Source: an uncultured Pseudomonadales bacterium
Lineage (GTDB): Bacteria > Pseudomonadota > Gammaproteobacteria > Pseudomonadales > Porticoccaceae
Reading direction: 5' to 3'
NCBI GenBank assembly: GCA_943788875.1
Contig: CALSSA010000004.1
Location: 62,001-126,000 of the forward strand
DNA: 64,000 nt
The notes under the pieces were generated by a model that was not told the DNA's origin, did no database searches, and saw nothing but the letters and a program-made list of their open reading frames with translations. How positions within the stretch are numbered: the first letter of the stretch is position 1; every line of letters begins with the position of its first letter. Position numbers and translations under genes: made by a program. Shown here piece by piece: positions 1-8,899 of the stretch.

Positions 1-1
1 G

Positions 2-751
2 GATATTATCCAGATCAGTGCTGTGCGCAGCCGCCTGTTGGAACCCGGCATTGGCTATATTAGAGTGTCCCAGTTTCAAACCAAGTCCGGCGCTGACTTT
101 GTGGCCGCAATTGAAGAACTGGTTCAACCGAGCACTGAAAAGCAGCCCATCAAAGGACTGGTAATTGATCTGCGCAACAACCCTGGCGGCCTGGTACCTG
201 CCTCAGTCGAAATATCCGACGCGCTGTTGGACGGTGGCACAGTGGTCTATACCGAGGGTCGTCTGCCAAGTGCCAACCGCAGCTTCGAGGCCAGCTCCGG
301 AGATCTGCTCAATGGCCTGCCGGTAGTGGTATTAATAAATGGTGGCAGCGCCTCGGCCTCAGAAATTGTTGCTGGCGCCCTTCAGGACCACGGCAGAGCC
401 GCTATTCTAGGCACTCAAAGCTTTGGCAAAGGCTCGGTACAAACAGTGATTCCATTGGGAGATGGCCGAGCAGTCAAATTGACCACCGCCCGCTACTTCA
501 CGCCAAATGGTCGCTCTATTCAAGCTGAGGGAATCGTGCCGGATATTATTGTAGAACGGGCAGAAATTCGTCCCTATAAAAGTCGTACAAGAGTCCGTGA
601 AGCTGATCTTGAAGGTCATCTTGAAACCGCAGAGAGCGAAGCAGAGTCGGGTGATGGTGAATCTGAGAGCGAAGATTACAGTACCGATAATCAGCTCTAC
701 GAGGCAGTGAATCTACTTAAAGGCTTTCATCTGTTGAGCAATCGCCAGTAA
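2..751 (+). CDS. C-terminal processing peptidase (S41 family), 3' part
   Basis: Partial gene; the reading frame is open to the left edge, so the true start, the PDZ domain and any signal peptide lie outside. About 249 residues remain. This is the catalytic core of a CtpA/Prc-type serine protease, a family that cleaves periplasmic proteins near their C-termini. The catalytic serine is visible in GGSASASEIV (codon at 353) and the general-base lysine in SFGKGSVQ (codon at 428). The segment VIDLRNNPGG is also typical. The C-terminal tail after about position 600 is Glu/Ser-rich and variable. A strong hairpin terminator follows directly. Family assignment is secure; which paralogue it is cannot be told from the fragment. 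Confidence 0.9.
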   Translation, partial: DIIQISAVRSRLLEPGIGYIRVSQFQTKSGADFVAAIEELVQPSTEKQPIKGLVIDLRNNPGGLVPASVEISDALLDGGTVVYTEGRLPSANRSFEASSGDLLNGLPVVVLINGGSASASEIVAGALQDHGRAAILGTQSFGKGSVQTVIPLGDGRAVKLTTARYFTPNGRSIQAEGIVPDIIVERAEIRPYKSRTRVREADLEGHLETAESEAESGDGESESEDYSTDNQLYEAVNLLKGFHLLSNRQ

Positions 752-784
752 GCAAAAAAACGCCGCACATGCGGCGTTTTTTGC
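752..784. terminator. Bidirectional intrinsic terminator, ctpA-like gene / glsB-like gene
   Basis: Perfect GCCGC/GCGGC hairpin with an ACAT loop, flanked by an A7 run on the left and a T6 run on the right, between two convergent genes. The symmetry lets it end transcription on either strand. Confidence 0.9.
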
Positions 785-795
785 TTTACCAGTGA

Positions 796-1044
796 TTATT
801 TTTTGAAAGTGCGATAGACAAATAGCAGCACCAATGCGCCAACCACTGCGGTTAGCAAACTACCAAGGCTGAACTCGCCAACGGCGCCAAGGCCAACCAA
901 TGAGCCAATCCAACCACCGATAAAGGCGCCGGCTATACCTAGCAATGTGGTCACCACAAAGCCACCGCCATCCTTACCTGGCATAATAAATTTAGCCAAT
1001 ATGCCTGCCAGCAGGCCTAACAAAATCCATGAAAAAATACCCAT
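796..1044 (-). CDS. GlsB/YeaQ/YmgE family membrane protein
   Basis: Small (82 aa), glycine-rich inner-membrane protein with three hydrophobic stretches (about residues 2-20, 27-50 and 58-78) separated by short charged loops. It has the family pattern GKDGGGFVVTTLLGIAGAFIGG. Members of this transglycosylase-associated family are linked to stress or stationary phase, but their biochemical role is not established. A good ribosome site (GAGGAGA) precedes the ATG. It lies 38 b downstream of the MscS gene on the same strand and may be co-transcribed with it. Confidence 0.88.
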   Translation of the reverse strand: MGIFSWILLGLLAGILAKFIMPGKDGGGFVVTTLLGIAGAFIGGWIGSLVGLGAVGEFSLGSLLTAVVGALVLLFVYRTFKK

Positions 1045-1082
1045 CTTATCTCTCCTCGTTAGTTAGTCGTTATGTGGTTTCT

Positions 1083-1931
1083 TTAGGCTGTTGATGCTTC
1101 AGCCTGAGGTTGCTGAACCAGTGCTCCGGCATTGTGTAAATGCAGATCGCGCTGGGGAAATGGAATTGAGATACCTCTGGCATCCAGGGCTTTTTTGACC
1201 GACTCGGTGACATTAAAATAGACATCCCAATAGTCTGCAGTATTCACCCATGGGCGACAGATCAAATTGACACTACTGTCAGCCAATTCGACCACAGCAA
1301 CAGTCGGCGCTGGATCAGCAAGAATTTTTGCCTCCGCAGCGACTACAGACTCAAGCACTGCCTTGGCTGCATCTATATCATCGCTATAGCCAATACCAAA
1401 CACCAGATCCACACGCCTGGTGTCATTGGCTGAATAGTTGGTGATATTGCCGCTGATAACGCCGCCATTGGGCACGATAATTTTTTTATTGTCTGGAGAA
1501 TGTAGCTCTGTGGTAAATATCTGGATCTTTTGTACCACACCAGAGACCCCGGCTACCTCAACAAAATCGCCTACCTTGAAGGGGCGGAAAATAAGGATCA
1601 ATACGCCGGCGGCAAAATTAGCCAGTGACCCTTGCAGCGCCAGACCTATTGCAAGGCCAGCGGCACCTACAATCGCGACAAAGGAAGCCGTTTGAATCCC
1701 CAGCTGCCCAAGCGCGGCAATCACCACGAAAATCAGCAGTACCCACGACACCAAACTGCCTACAAAATGCTGAATTGCTGGATCAACCGCATTTTTAGCC
1801 AGCATATTCTGTACTACAACGGAGAGTTTTTTCGCCACCCATCTACCAATAATAAAAATAGCCAGCGCGGTAATAATCTTGATGCCATAGACCAGCACCA
1901 TAGCTTGAATTGCTGCAATCGTCTCACCCAT
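1083..1931 (-). CDS. Small-conductance mechanosensitive channel (MscS family)
   Basis: 282 aa, the size of E. coli MscS. Three N-terminal membrane segments (about residues 10-30, 55-80, 83-112) end in the pore-lining helix rich in Gly/Ala (ALQGSLANFAAGVL). They are followed by the beta-domain signature FRPFKVGDFVEVAGVSG and a cytosolic alpha/beta domain containing VDLVFGIGYSDD. The channel opens when membrane tension rises and releases solutes during hypo-osmotic shock. It is flanked by parC upstream and the GlsB-like gene downstream, and an inverted repeat separates it from parC. Confidence 0.93.
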   Translation of the reverse strand: MGETIAAIQAMVLVYGIKIITALAIFIIGRWVAKKLSVVVQNMLAKNAVDPAIQHFVGSLVSWVLLIFVVIAALGQLGIQTASFVAIVGAAGLAIGLALQGSLANFAAGVLILIFRPFKVGDFVEVAGVSGVVQKIQIFTTELHSPDNKKIIVPNGGVISGNITNYSANDTRRVDLVFGIGYSDDIDAAKAVLESVVAAEAKILADPAPTVAVVELADSSVNLICRPWVNTADYWDVYFNVTESVKKALDARGISIPFPQRDLHLHNAGALVQQPQAEASTA

Positions 1932-1958
1932 ATCTAATTCCTTTTAATCGTTATAAAG

Positions 1959-1983
1959 GTGCCTGATCTGGACGATCAGGCAC
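1959..1983 (-). terminator. Hairpin downstream of parC
   Basis: Perfect 10-bp stem GTGCCTGATC/GATCAGGCAC with a 5-nt loop, lying between the parC stop and the mscS start. Only a weak T run follows on the minus strand, so it may act as a terminator or as an mRNA 3'-end stabiliser. Confidence 0.55.
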
Positions 1984-2029
1984 TCTTATTAAGCGTAGTT
2001 GATTAAACGGATTTTTTCGAAAGATCGAT

Positions 2030-4282
2030 TTAGTTGGCGTCGATATCCAGTTTGTCGACCTTCTGGAAACCCCGAGGCAATTTGTGCCCGCGCCGTCCAC
2101 GCTCACCACGATAATGCTCAAGGTCTTTTTCTTTCATCACCAGATAGCGCTTACCAGAATGGACTACCAGGGCGCCACCAGCCGGAATAATGCCGTAGTC
2201 GACCACATATTCTTCGCGGGATTGCAGTCTCGAGCCTGGAATATTAATGATCTTATTGCCTTTGCCTCGGGCTAATTGGGGCAATTCGCCAACTGGGAAT
2301 ACCAGCATACGGCCTTCGTTACTCACGGCCGCAATCAGGGCATTTTCATCAAACAGCATTTTTGGCGGCAAGATACGACCGCCTTTAGGAATCGACACCA
2401 CTGCTTTACCCGCTTTGTTCTTGGTGAACAGATCACCAATGGTGCCGATAAAACCATAGCCCGCATCTGTACCCAGCAAAATTTTCTGCTCGTCGGCACC
2501 CATTACTACATCAGTAAATAACGCTCCGGGCGCTATTTTAAGACGCCCGGTCGCCGGCTCTCCCTGGCCTCGCGCTGAGGGTAGAGTATGTCCGGGCAGT
2601 GCATAGTAGCGGCCAGTGGTGTCCTGCAAAAATACATTCTGGTTGCTTTTGCCTTTGGCGGCGGAGAGGAATTTATCACCGGATTTATAGCTTAGGCTGC
2701 CGGGGTCAATCTCATGACCCTTGGCTGCCCGCAGCCAGCCTTTGTCTGACAGCACGGCGGTAATAGGTTCAGCGGTCATCAGGTCTTTTTCATTGAATGC
2801 CTGAGCTTCACCGCGCTCAGTCAGAGGCGAACGACGCTCATCACCATATTCTTCAGCTGTGGCTTTAAGTTCATTTTTAACCAATGTCTTTAATCGCGCA
2901 TCGGAGCCTAACAACAGCTCGAGTTCAGCCTTTTCCTGGGCCAGTTCATCCTGCTCTGCACGAATTTTAAATTCTTCAAGGCGGGCTAACTGTCGCAATT
3001 TGGTATCAAGGATATATTCTGCCTGAGTATCTGACAGATCAAACCTTGCGATCAATGCGGGCTTGGGCTCGTCTTCAGTGCGAATAATATGAATAACTTC
3101 ATCAATATTTAAAAACGCAACCAACAAACCATCCAACAGGTGCAGACGCTTCTCAACTTTCTGCAGCCTGTAGTCGAGGCGGCGGCGAGTCACATCAATG
3201 CGGAAACTCAGCCAGTCCTTGAGGATACGGCGCAGATTCATTACTGCGGGCCGCCCATCAATACCAATAATATTCATATTGATGCGGTAGCTGCGCTCAA
3301 GATCTGTGGTGGCGAACAGATGGTCCATCAGTGCACTGATATCCACTCGGTTGGAGCGGGGAGTAATAACCAATCTGGTGGGATTCTCATGATCTGATTC
3401 ATCGCGCAGATCCTCCACCATAGGCAGCTTTTTATTGCGCATCTGCGCCGCTATCTGCTCCAGTATCTTCGATCCAGAGGACTGAAACGGCAGGGCGGTG
3501 ACAATTACATCGCCATCTTCCTTAGTCCAGATGGCGCGCATCTTCACCGAGCCACGGCCGGTCTCATAGGTATTGAGAATGTCGCTCTGGGAGGTAATGA
3601 TTTCTGCATCTGTGGGGAAGTCCGGCGCGGCAATATACTCCATCAACTCAGGCACTGTAGCCTTGGGATGATCCAGCAGATGCAGACAGGCATTAACCAC
3701 TTCATTGAGATTGTGGGGCGGAATATCCGTGGCCATGCCCACGGCAATACCTGTGGTGCCATTGAGCAGCACATTGGGCACTCGGGCGGGCAGTATCTCG
3801 GGCTCATCCATGGTGGCATCAAAGTTCGGGCGCCAGTTGGCTGTACCCTGTCCCAACTCAGAGAGCAGAACATCGGCATATTTTGATAGCTTGGATTCTG
3901 TGTATCGCATGGCAGCAAAGGATTTTGGATCATCTGGAGAACCCCAGTTACCCTGACCGTCCACCAGCGGATAGCGGTAGGAGAATGGCTGGGCCATCAA
4001 CACCATGGCTTCATAGGCGGCACTGTCACCATGGGGATGGAATTTACCAATCACATCACCCACCGTACGTGCGGATTTTTTGTACTTAGCGCTGGCTTTC
4101 AGTCCCAGCTCGCTCATAGCGTAAACAATGCGCCGCTGTACCGGCTTGAGGCCATCGCCAATATGCGGCAGGGCGCGATCGAGAATAACGTACATGGAGT
4201 AATCCAGGTACGCCTGCTCGGCATAGCTACTCAGGGGTCGGCTCTCATTGCCCTGGTCGTTAAAGGTGACGATATCGTTCAT
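2030..4282 (-). CDS. parC: DNA topoisomerase IV subunit A
   Basis: 750 aa, the length of E. coli ParC. Subunit A of topoisomerase IV breaks and rejoins DNA to decatenate daughter chromosomes, working with ParE. The active-site tyrosine sits in [10 protein letters not shown] near residue 120, after the conserved [12 protein letters not shown] and [17 protein letters not shown] segments. In the quinolone-determining region the Ser and Glu matching E. coli Ser80 and Glu84 are both retained, so there is no sign of the classical resistance changes. The C-terminal third has the beta-propeller repeats used for DNA wrapping. parE lies 24 b upstream; the two form an operon. The ParC rather than GyrA call rests on this neighbourhood and on length. 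Confidence 0.97.
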   Translation of the reverse strand: MNDIVTFNDQGNESRPLSSYAEQAYLDYSMYVILDRALPHIGDGLKPVQRRIVYAMSELGLKASAKYKKSARTVGDVIGKFHPHGDSAAYEAMVLMAQPFSYRYPLVDGQGNWGSPDDPKSFAAMRYTESKLSKYADVLLSELGQGTANWRPNFDATMDEPEILPARVPNVLLNGTTGIAVGMATDIPPHNLNEVVNACLHLLDHPKATVPELMEYIAAPDFPTDAEIITSQSDILNTYETGRGSVKMRAIWTKEDGDVIVTALPFQSSGSKILEQIAAQMRNKKLPMVEDLRDESDHENPTRLVITPRSNRVDISALMDHLFATTDLERSYRINMNIIGIDGRPAVMNLRRILKDWLSFRIDVTRRRLDYRLQKVEKRLHLLDGLLVAFLNIDEVIHIIRTEDEPKPALIARFDLSDTQAEYILDTKLRQLARLEEFKIRAEQDELAQEKAELELLLGSDARLKTLVKNELKATAEEYGDERRSPLTERGEAQAFNEKDLMTAEPITAVLSDKGWLRAAKGHEIDPGSLSYKSGDKFLSAAKGKSNQNVFLQDTTGRYYALPGHTLPSARGQGEPATGRLKIAPGALFTDVVMGADEQKILLGTDAGYGFIGTIGDLFTKNKAGKAVVSIPKGGRILPPKMLFDENALIAAVSNEGRMLVFPVGELPQLARGKGNKIINIPGSRLQSREEYVVDYGIIPAGGALVVHSGKRYLVMKEKDLEHYRGERGRRGHKLPRGFQKVDKLDIDAN

Positions 4283-4306
4283 CGTTTTTCCTGTGATAAA
4301 TTCTGA

Positions 4307-6199
4307 TTAAAGATTGGATGCATCAGCCAGATTGCCTTTACTTTCTAGCCACGAACGGCGGTCCGGCGCACGTTTTTTTGCCAGCAACATATCGAGGATA
4401 CTATTGGTGTCATCACCAGGTTCGAGGGTCAGCTGCACCAGTCGACGGGTATCCGGGTCCATGGTAGTTTCCCGCAATTGCAGGGGGTTCATCTCGCCCA
4501 GCCCTTTGAAACGCTGAACATTGACCTTACCGCGCTTGCCCTCGGCCTGAATGCGATCCAGTATGCCCTGACGCTCGGCATCATCCAGCGCATAGTAAAC
4601 CTCTTTGCCCACATCAATTCTAAACAGTGGCGGCATGGCCACATACACGTGACCAGCACTTACCAGTGGTCGAAAATGACGCACAAACAGCGCACATAAC
4701 AAGGTGGCGATATGCAGGCCATCGGAGTCGGCATCGGCGAGGATACAAATTTTGTGGTAACGCAGTGAATCAACTGACTCCAAACCGGGATCCACACCCA
4801 GTGCCACGGAGATATCGTGCACCTCCTGAGAGCCAAGAATTTCTTGGGAATCTACTTCCCAGGTATTAAGGATCTTACCGCGCAATGGCATAATCGCCTG
4901 GTTTTCACGGTTGCGTGCCTGCTTGGCAGAACCCCCAGCCGAGTCACCCTCAACCAGAAATATCTCGCATTGTTCCGGCTCGCCACTCGAGCAATCCGCC
5001 AGTTTGCCCGGCAGAGCGGGGCCCTGGGTAATCTTTTTACGCACCACTTTTTTGCTCGCGCGCATGCGGCGCTGGGCATTAAAGATGCACAGCTCTGCCA
5101 GTTTCTCGGCATCTTCTGTGTGCTGGTTTAGCCACAGACTAAAAGAATCTTTAACCACGCCGGAAACAAAGGCCGCCACCTCCCTTGAAGACAGGCGATC
5201 TTTAGTCTGACCCGAAAACTGTGGATCCGCTAATTTCGATGACAGTACAAAACTACAGCGATCCCAAATATCATCCGGGGTCAGTTTGACACCGCGGGGC
5301 AGTAGGTTTCGAAATTCACAAAATTCGCGCATGGCATCCAACAGGCCGCTGCGCAGGCCATTTACATGGGTGCCGCCCTGAGGCGTCGGAATCAAATTGA
5401 CGTAGCTTTCCTGGACCAGTTCACCACCTTCAGGCAGCCATTGGATAGCCCAGTCAGCAGCTTCATTCTCTGAACTAAAAGTCCCTATAAATGGTTCAGC
5501 GGGCAGGACTTCCCAGCCATGCAATGAGCCCGCCAGATAATCCTTAAGCCCATCTTCATAAAACCACTCTTCGCTCTCATCAGTATTTTCATCGTGAAAG
5601 CTCATGGTCAGGCCGCCACAGAGTACCGCCTTGGCACGCAATACATGGCGTAGTCGCGAGACACTAAACTTGACCGAATCAAAATAGGACCCATCTGGCC
5701 AAAAGCGCAATATGGTGCCCGTGTTGCGCTGGCCGCAGCTATCAATAACCGCCAGATCAGAGGTCTTGTTGCCACTGGCAAACAATATCTGATGGACCTT
5801 GCCCTCGCGCTTAACAATCAGATCCAGCTTGCTCGATAGGGCATTGACCACGGACACACCCACACCGTGCAAACCACCAGAGAATTGGTAGTTGTCATTG
5901 GAGAACTTGCCACCGGCATGCAGGGTCGAGAGAATTACTTCGACACCGGGCAGGCCCTGCTCCGGATGAATATCTACCGGCATACCACGGCCATCATCAC
6001 AAACCGACAATGAACCATCTTTGTGCAATGTGACATCAATGCGGCGGGCATGACCAGCCAAGGCCTCATCCACACTGTTATCAATCACCTCTTGGGCAAG
6101 ATGGTTGGGGCGACTGGTATCTGTATACATACCGGGACGCTTGCGCACCGGATCCAGGCCAGTCAGAACTTCGATATCTTTTGCGTTGTAGTTGCTCAT
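4307..6199 (-). CDS. parE: DNA topoisomerase IV subunit B
   Basis: 630 aa, the usual length for ParE. The N-terminal GHKL ATPase has EVIDNSVDEALAGHA and DDGRGMPVDIHPE for ATP and Mg binding and GGLHGVGVSVVNALS as the glycine-rich lid. The transducer domain follows. The TOPRIM domain contains EIFLVEGDSAGGSAKQARNR and, further on, ILADADSDGLHIATLL, which carry the metal-binding acidic residues. It supplies the ATP-driven strand passage for ParC. It lies 33 b downstream of the yqiA-like gene and 24 b upstream of parC, as in the parE region of E. coli. Confidence 0.97.
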   Translation of the reverse strand: MSNYNAKDIEVLTGLDPVRKRPGMYTDTSRPNHLAQEVIDNSVDEALAGHARRIDVTLHKDGSLSVCDDGRGMPVDIHPEQGLPGVEVILSTLHAGGKFSNDNYQFSGGLHGVGVSVVNALSSKLDLIVKREGKVHQILFASGNKTSDLAVIDSCGQRNTGTILRFWPDGSYFDSVKFSVSRLRHVLRAKAVLCGGLTMSFHDENTDESEEWFYEDGLKDYLAGSLHGWEVLPAEPFIGTFSSENEAADWAIQWLPEGGELVQESYVNLIPTPQGGTHVNGLRSGLLDAMREFCEFRNLLPRGVKLTPDDIWDRCSFVLSSKLADPQFSGQTKDRLSSREVAAFVSGVVKDSFSLWLNQHTEDAEKLAELCIFNAQRRMRASKKVVRKKITQGPALPGKLADCSSGEPEQCEIFLVEGDSAGGSAKQARNRENQAIMPLRGKILNTWEVDSQEILGSQEVHDISVALGVDPGLESVDSLRYHKICILADADSDGLHIATLLCALFVRHFRPLVSAGHVYVAMPPLFRIDVGKEVYYALDDAERQGILDRIQAEGKRGKVNVQRFKGLGEMNPLQLRETTMDPDTRRLVQLTLEPGDDTNSILDMLLAKKRAPDRRSWLESKGNLADASNL

Positions 6200-6232
6200 C
6201 TGCTCTTTAGATCAATTTAGTTGTTTGCTGCG

Positions 6233-6808
6233 CTAGGCGGAAATCAGAAACTGGTACATAGGCGCCAGATGCTGATGGTAATTTATAAAGCTGTGATCTC
6301 CCTGTTGTTCAATAACAACGTCGCATCCCTGATAACGCTTCTGTGCATCGCGGTAATCTAAAACCTCATCCCCGGTTTGCAACAGCACTCTGTAATTAGT
6401 CTTAAGCTCTATCTGAGCCGGGTCCAGTGCCAGATATTCCACTATATGCTGTGGCTCAAAAACCCATGTCTCACCAGTGATATAGTTGCTGTTCTCTCCC
6501 AACCAATCTTTCAGCCCACGACCCGGACTAACTGCTGGATTAATCAGCACCGCCCGCAGGTTGTACGCCTCAGCAAGACAGGTGGCGAAAAAACCACCCA
6601 TGGAACTGCCCACAACATACACCTGCTGTGGCAACTCTGTTTCAACCAGTGTCCGCAACATAACCATAGCCTGATTGGCAAAAGGCGGTAGCGCAGGGCA
6701 GACAAACTTTATATGCGGTGCATTCTCGGCACACCAACGCTGGGTCTCTAAGGCCTTTTTCGACTGAGGCGAGCTGTTAAACCCATGGAGATATAGCAGC
6801 GTTGGCAT
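6233..6808 (-). CDS. yqiA: YqiA/YcfP family alpha/beta-hydrolase (esterase)
   Basis: 191 aa, a small alpha/beta-hydrolase. It starts with LYLHGFNSSPQSKKA, the oxyanion-loop motif of the family. The nucleophile elbow is GSSMGGFFAT (Ser near residue 69), an acid is likely at TGDEVLDY, and the histidine is in GDHSFINY near the C-terminus. E. coli YqiA has esterase activity on short acyl esters; the physiological substrate is unknown. It sits between cpdA and parE exactly as in E. coli, which supports the name. Confidence 0.9.
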   Translation of the reverse strand: MPTLLYLHGFNSSPQSKKALETQRWCAENAPHIKFVCPALPPFANQAMVMLRTLVETELPQQVYVVGSSMGGFFATCLAEAYNLRAVLINPAVSPGRGLKDWLGENSNYITGETWVFEPQHIVEYLALDPAQIELKTNYRVLLQTGDEVLDYRDAQKRYQGCDVVIEQQGDHSFINYHQHLAPMYQFLISA

Positions 6809-6877
6809 ATTGAGAGAACCTGAAAATCAAGCTCCATTATAGCCAAAGCAGCGGTATTGTCAGCGACTGATTTGCGC

Positions 6878-7666
6878 TTAATATCCGGCGCAGCCAAGAT
6901 CTGGTTGCGGAGAAAAGTCAGCCAAAAATTCTACCCCTGTCACAATCTGACCATCGCCATGCAGATCTAGCCATCTGTAACCTGGAGGCTGATCAGAAAG
7001 GGCAAAATCATCTGACTGGGCTTTAAACTGAACACAGCTTGAAGGAGCAGAGTAGACAGGTATATCCTCCCAGCGACCTTCAAACTGCTGATGCACATGT
7101 CCTGTGATCACGGCTTTAACATTGCCCGATGACTGCAACAGTTCATAGAGTCTGTCCCGGTTGTCAATTTGCTGGCTGTCCAGCCAGGCTGAGTTCAACA
7201 GTACTGGACTGTGATGCATCGCCAGCAAAATATATGGTTTGCATGCCAGTGTTTTCAAACCTTGCTCTACATGCAGCAACTGTTCGTCACTGATATGGCC
7301 GCCTGGCTTGTTCGGCTGAGAGCTATCCAATGTCAAAAGCCCCCAGGGGCCGAGGTCCGCCACCCTGTGGCCAGGAAAATCTACTAAATGCTCAGCCATT
7401 ACACCGGCATCATCATGGTTGCCTGGCAACCAGAATGCTTGCTTGTTGTGAGATTTTAAAATGCGATTAAGTATTTGATAGGCTTCAGGCTGACAATCAC
7501 TGGCGAGATCTCCCGTCAGCAGTAGCTGATCCTCACCCCGCCCCTGCGCGGCAACAGCCGCAAGTACCGCCTCAAAGCTCGCTTGGGTGGGCACACCCCC
7601 GAGGGTGGCCGCTGCATCAGCACCAAGATGAAGGTCGGTAATTTGCGTAAGACGAAGAATATCCAT
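6878..7666 (-). CDS. cpdA: 3',5'-cyclic AMP phosphodiesterase
   Basis: 262 aa class III cyclic nucleotide phosphodiesterase of the calcineurin-like metallophosphoesterase fold. All the metal-binding motifs are present in order: TDLHLGAD, LTGDLASD, PGNHDD, LAMHHSPV and ITGHVHQQ. It hydrolyses cAMP to AMP in the cytosol and so lowers CRP-type signalling. The DUF1249 gene ends 6 b upstream, and yqiA follows downstream, the arrangement of the E. coli yqiB-cpdA-yqiA operon. Confidence 0.94.
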   Translation of the reverse strand: MDILRLTQITDLHLGADAAATLGGVPTQASFEAVLAAVAAQGRGEDQLLLTGDLASDCQPEAYQILNRILKSHNKQAFWLPGNHDDAGVMAEHLVDFPGHRVADLGPWGLLTLDSSQPNKPGGHISDEQLLHVEQGLKTLACKPYILLAMHHSPVLLNSAWLDSQQIDNRDRLYELLQSSGNVKAVITGHVHQQFEGRWEDIPVYSAPSSCVQFKAQSDDFALSDQPPGYRWLDLHGDGQIVTGVEFLADFSPQPDLGCAGY

Positions 7667-7672
7667 TAACAG

Positions 7673-8113
7673 CTAGGCTTCCAGTTCGATAATTCCATGA
7701 CGCAACCCATGACATAACAGCTCACTGAGAAACATATTCCACTGCCATTTTTCATCTCTTGCCTGCATGCCATTCTTTTCGACCATCGCCCAGGGGATGG
7801 TTCGATCTGTGCACCATTCAATGACCTCCGCCATTTTGGCATCTCGGTAGATCCGCACCTTTATCTCAATTTCAGGAAGCCACATGGGCCCGGCGCGATC
7901 AGCCACTATGTGCAAGGTGCTGGTGTACTTTGAGACCTCGATAATTTTAAGCTCTATGCCGGCGCGAGGCTCATCCCTGTAGCGCAGTGAGAAGCAGGCA
8001 TCCATCAGCCTGCTGTCAGGAATCACCCGGTGCAGGCGCTGGTAATTATGCTCGCATTCTTTATGCAAGCGCGCTAAATCAAGCTGCTGTCTGCGCGATT
8101 CAAATACTGACAA
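7673..8113 (-). CDS. yqiB: DUF1249 family protein (YqiB-like)
   Basis: 146 aa soluble protein with no signal peptide or membrane segment. It matches the DUF1249 family by length, by its motif HKECEHNYQRLHRVIPDS near the N-terminus, and by position between nudF and cpdA. The family has no established function. A Trp-rich C-terminal region (IPWAMVEKNGMQARDEKWQWN) is conserved in my recollection of the family. It probably shares a transcript with nudF (54 b upstream) and cpdA (6 b downstream). Confidence 0.88.
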   Translation of the reverse strand: MSVFESRRQQLDLARLHKECEHNYQRLHRVIPDSRLMDACFSLRYRDEPRAGIELKIIEVSKYTSTLHIVADRAGPMWLPEIEIKVRIYRDAKMAEVIEWCTDRTIPWAMVEKNGMQARDEKWQWNMFLSELLCHGLRHGIIELEA

Positions 8114-8167
8114 GGTTTTGCTTTCCTTTTTATCTAGCCGATTACTTTTATTCTAGACCCTGCGACT

Positions 8168-8779
8168 CTATTGGTCGCGTAAATTGGCGATGTTCAATTG
8201 TAGCCACTGCAGTGCAATGGTAACGGCAGCACTGTTCAGCAGACCCCGGCCATGAGCCTCTATAACCTCGTCATAGGACCATACCTGGAAAAGAATATCC
8301 TCAGCTTCACTCTCTAAACCAAAGATTCCACCACGTTCAGTAAGATTACACAGACCACAATACATGTGCATCTTTTCATCTGTCCCTCCAGCGCTGACGA
8401 GATAATCGCAGATGGGCAATAACTTTTCCACATCTAATCCCGCCTCCTCCTGTAACTCTCGCACTGCCACCTGTTCCGGTGTTTCTCCTGGCTCAACCAT
8501 GCCCGCTACCACCTCATACTGCCAGGGACCATACTGATCTTTTAAGGCGCCAACACGAAACTGCTCTACCAGACCCACAAGGTTATTGACAGGATCATAG
8601 AGCAGGACACCAACCGCATCGCCTCGCTGGAATATCTCCCTTGATAATGTCTCACTCCAGCCGCCGGCAAACAGTCGATGACGCACCAACAACTTACTAA
8701 TCCGGAAAAACCCTTTGAACAGGACCTGTTCAGATTCGACCTGATAATCCTGTCCACCAAACCGATGATTTTTAATCAA
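8168..8779 (-). CDS. nudF: ADP-ribose pyrophosphatase (Nudix)
   Basis: 203 aa Nudix hydrolase. The Nudix box reads G-MVEP-GETPEQVAVRELQEEAG, with the REL-EE metal-binding core. It cleaves ADP-ribose to AMP and ribose 5-phosphate, limiting free ADP-ribose. The start codon appears to be TTG at 8779: a good Shine-Dalgarno (GGGAG) lies 8 b before it and no ATG fits nearby. It is the first gene of the nudF-yqiB-cpdA-yqiA-parE-parC run and is divergent from tolC, the same order as in E. coli. Confidence 0.92.
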   Translation of the reverse strand: MIKNHRFGGQDYQVESEQVLFKGFFRISKLLVRHRLFAGGWSETLSREIFQRGDAVGVLLYDPVNNLVGLVEQFRVGALKDQYGPWQYEVVAGMVEPGETPEQVAVRELQEEAGLDVEKLLPICDYLVSAGGTDEKMHMYCGLCNLTERGGIFGLESEAEDILFQVWSYDEVIEAHGRGLLNSAAVTIALQWLQLNIANLRDQ

Positions 8780-8819
8780 ATTCTTACTCCCATACGTACC
8801 AGTCTATATACTTAATCAT

Positions 8820-8861
8820 ATAATAATTATGGCCAGAACCCTGCGCCAAGTCTGCTAAACT
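8820..8861. promoter_or_regulatory. Divergent promoter region nudF / tolC
   Basis: On the minus strand a candidate sigma-70 promoter for nudF has TTGGCG (8844-8849) and TATTAT (8820-8825) separated by 18 b. On the plus strand tolC has a possible extended -10, TGCTAAACT (8853-8861), without a clear -35. Both are pattern matches only. Confidence 0.4.
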
Positions 8862-8899
8862 TATTAGCGAATAATAACAGCGTTATCCCCGGAGATTTT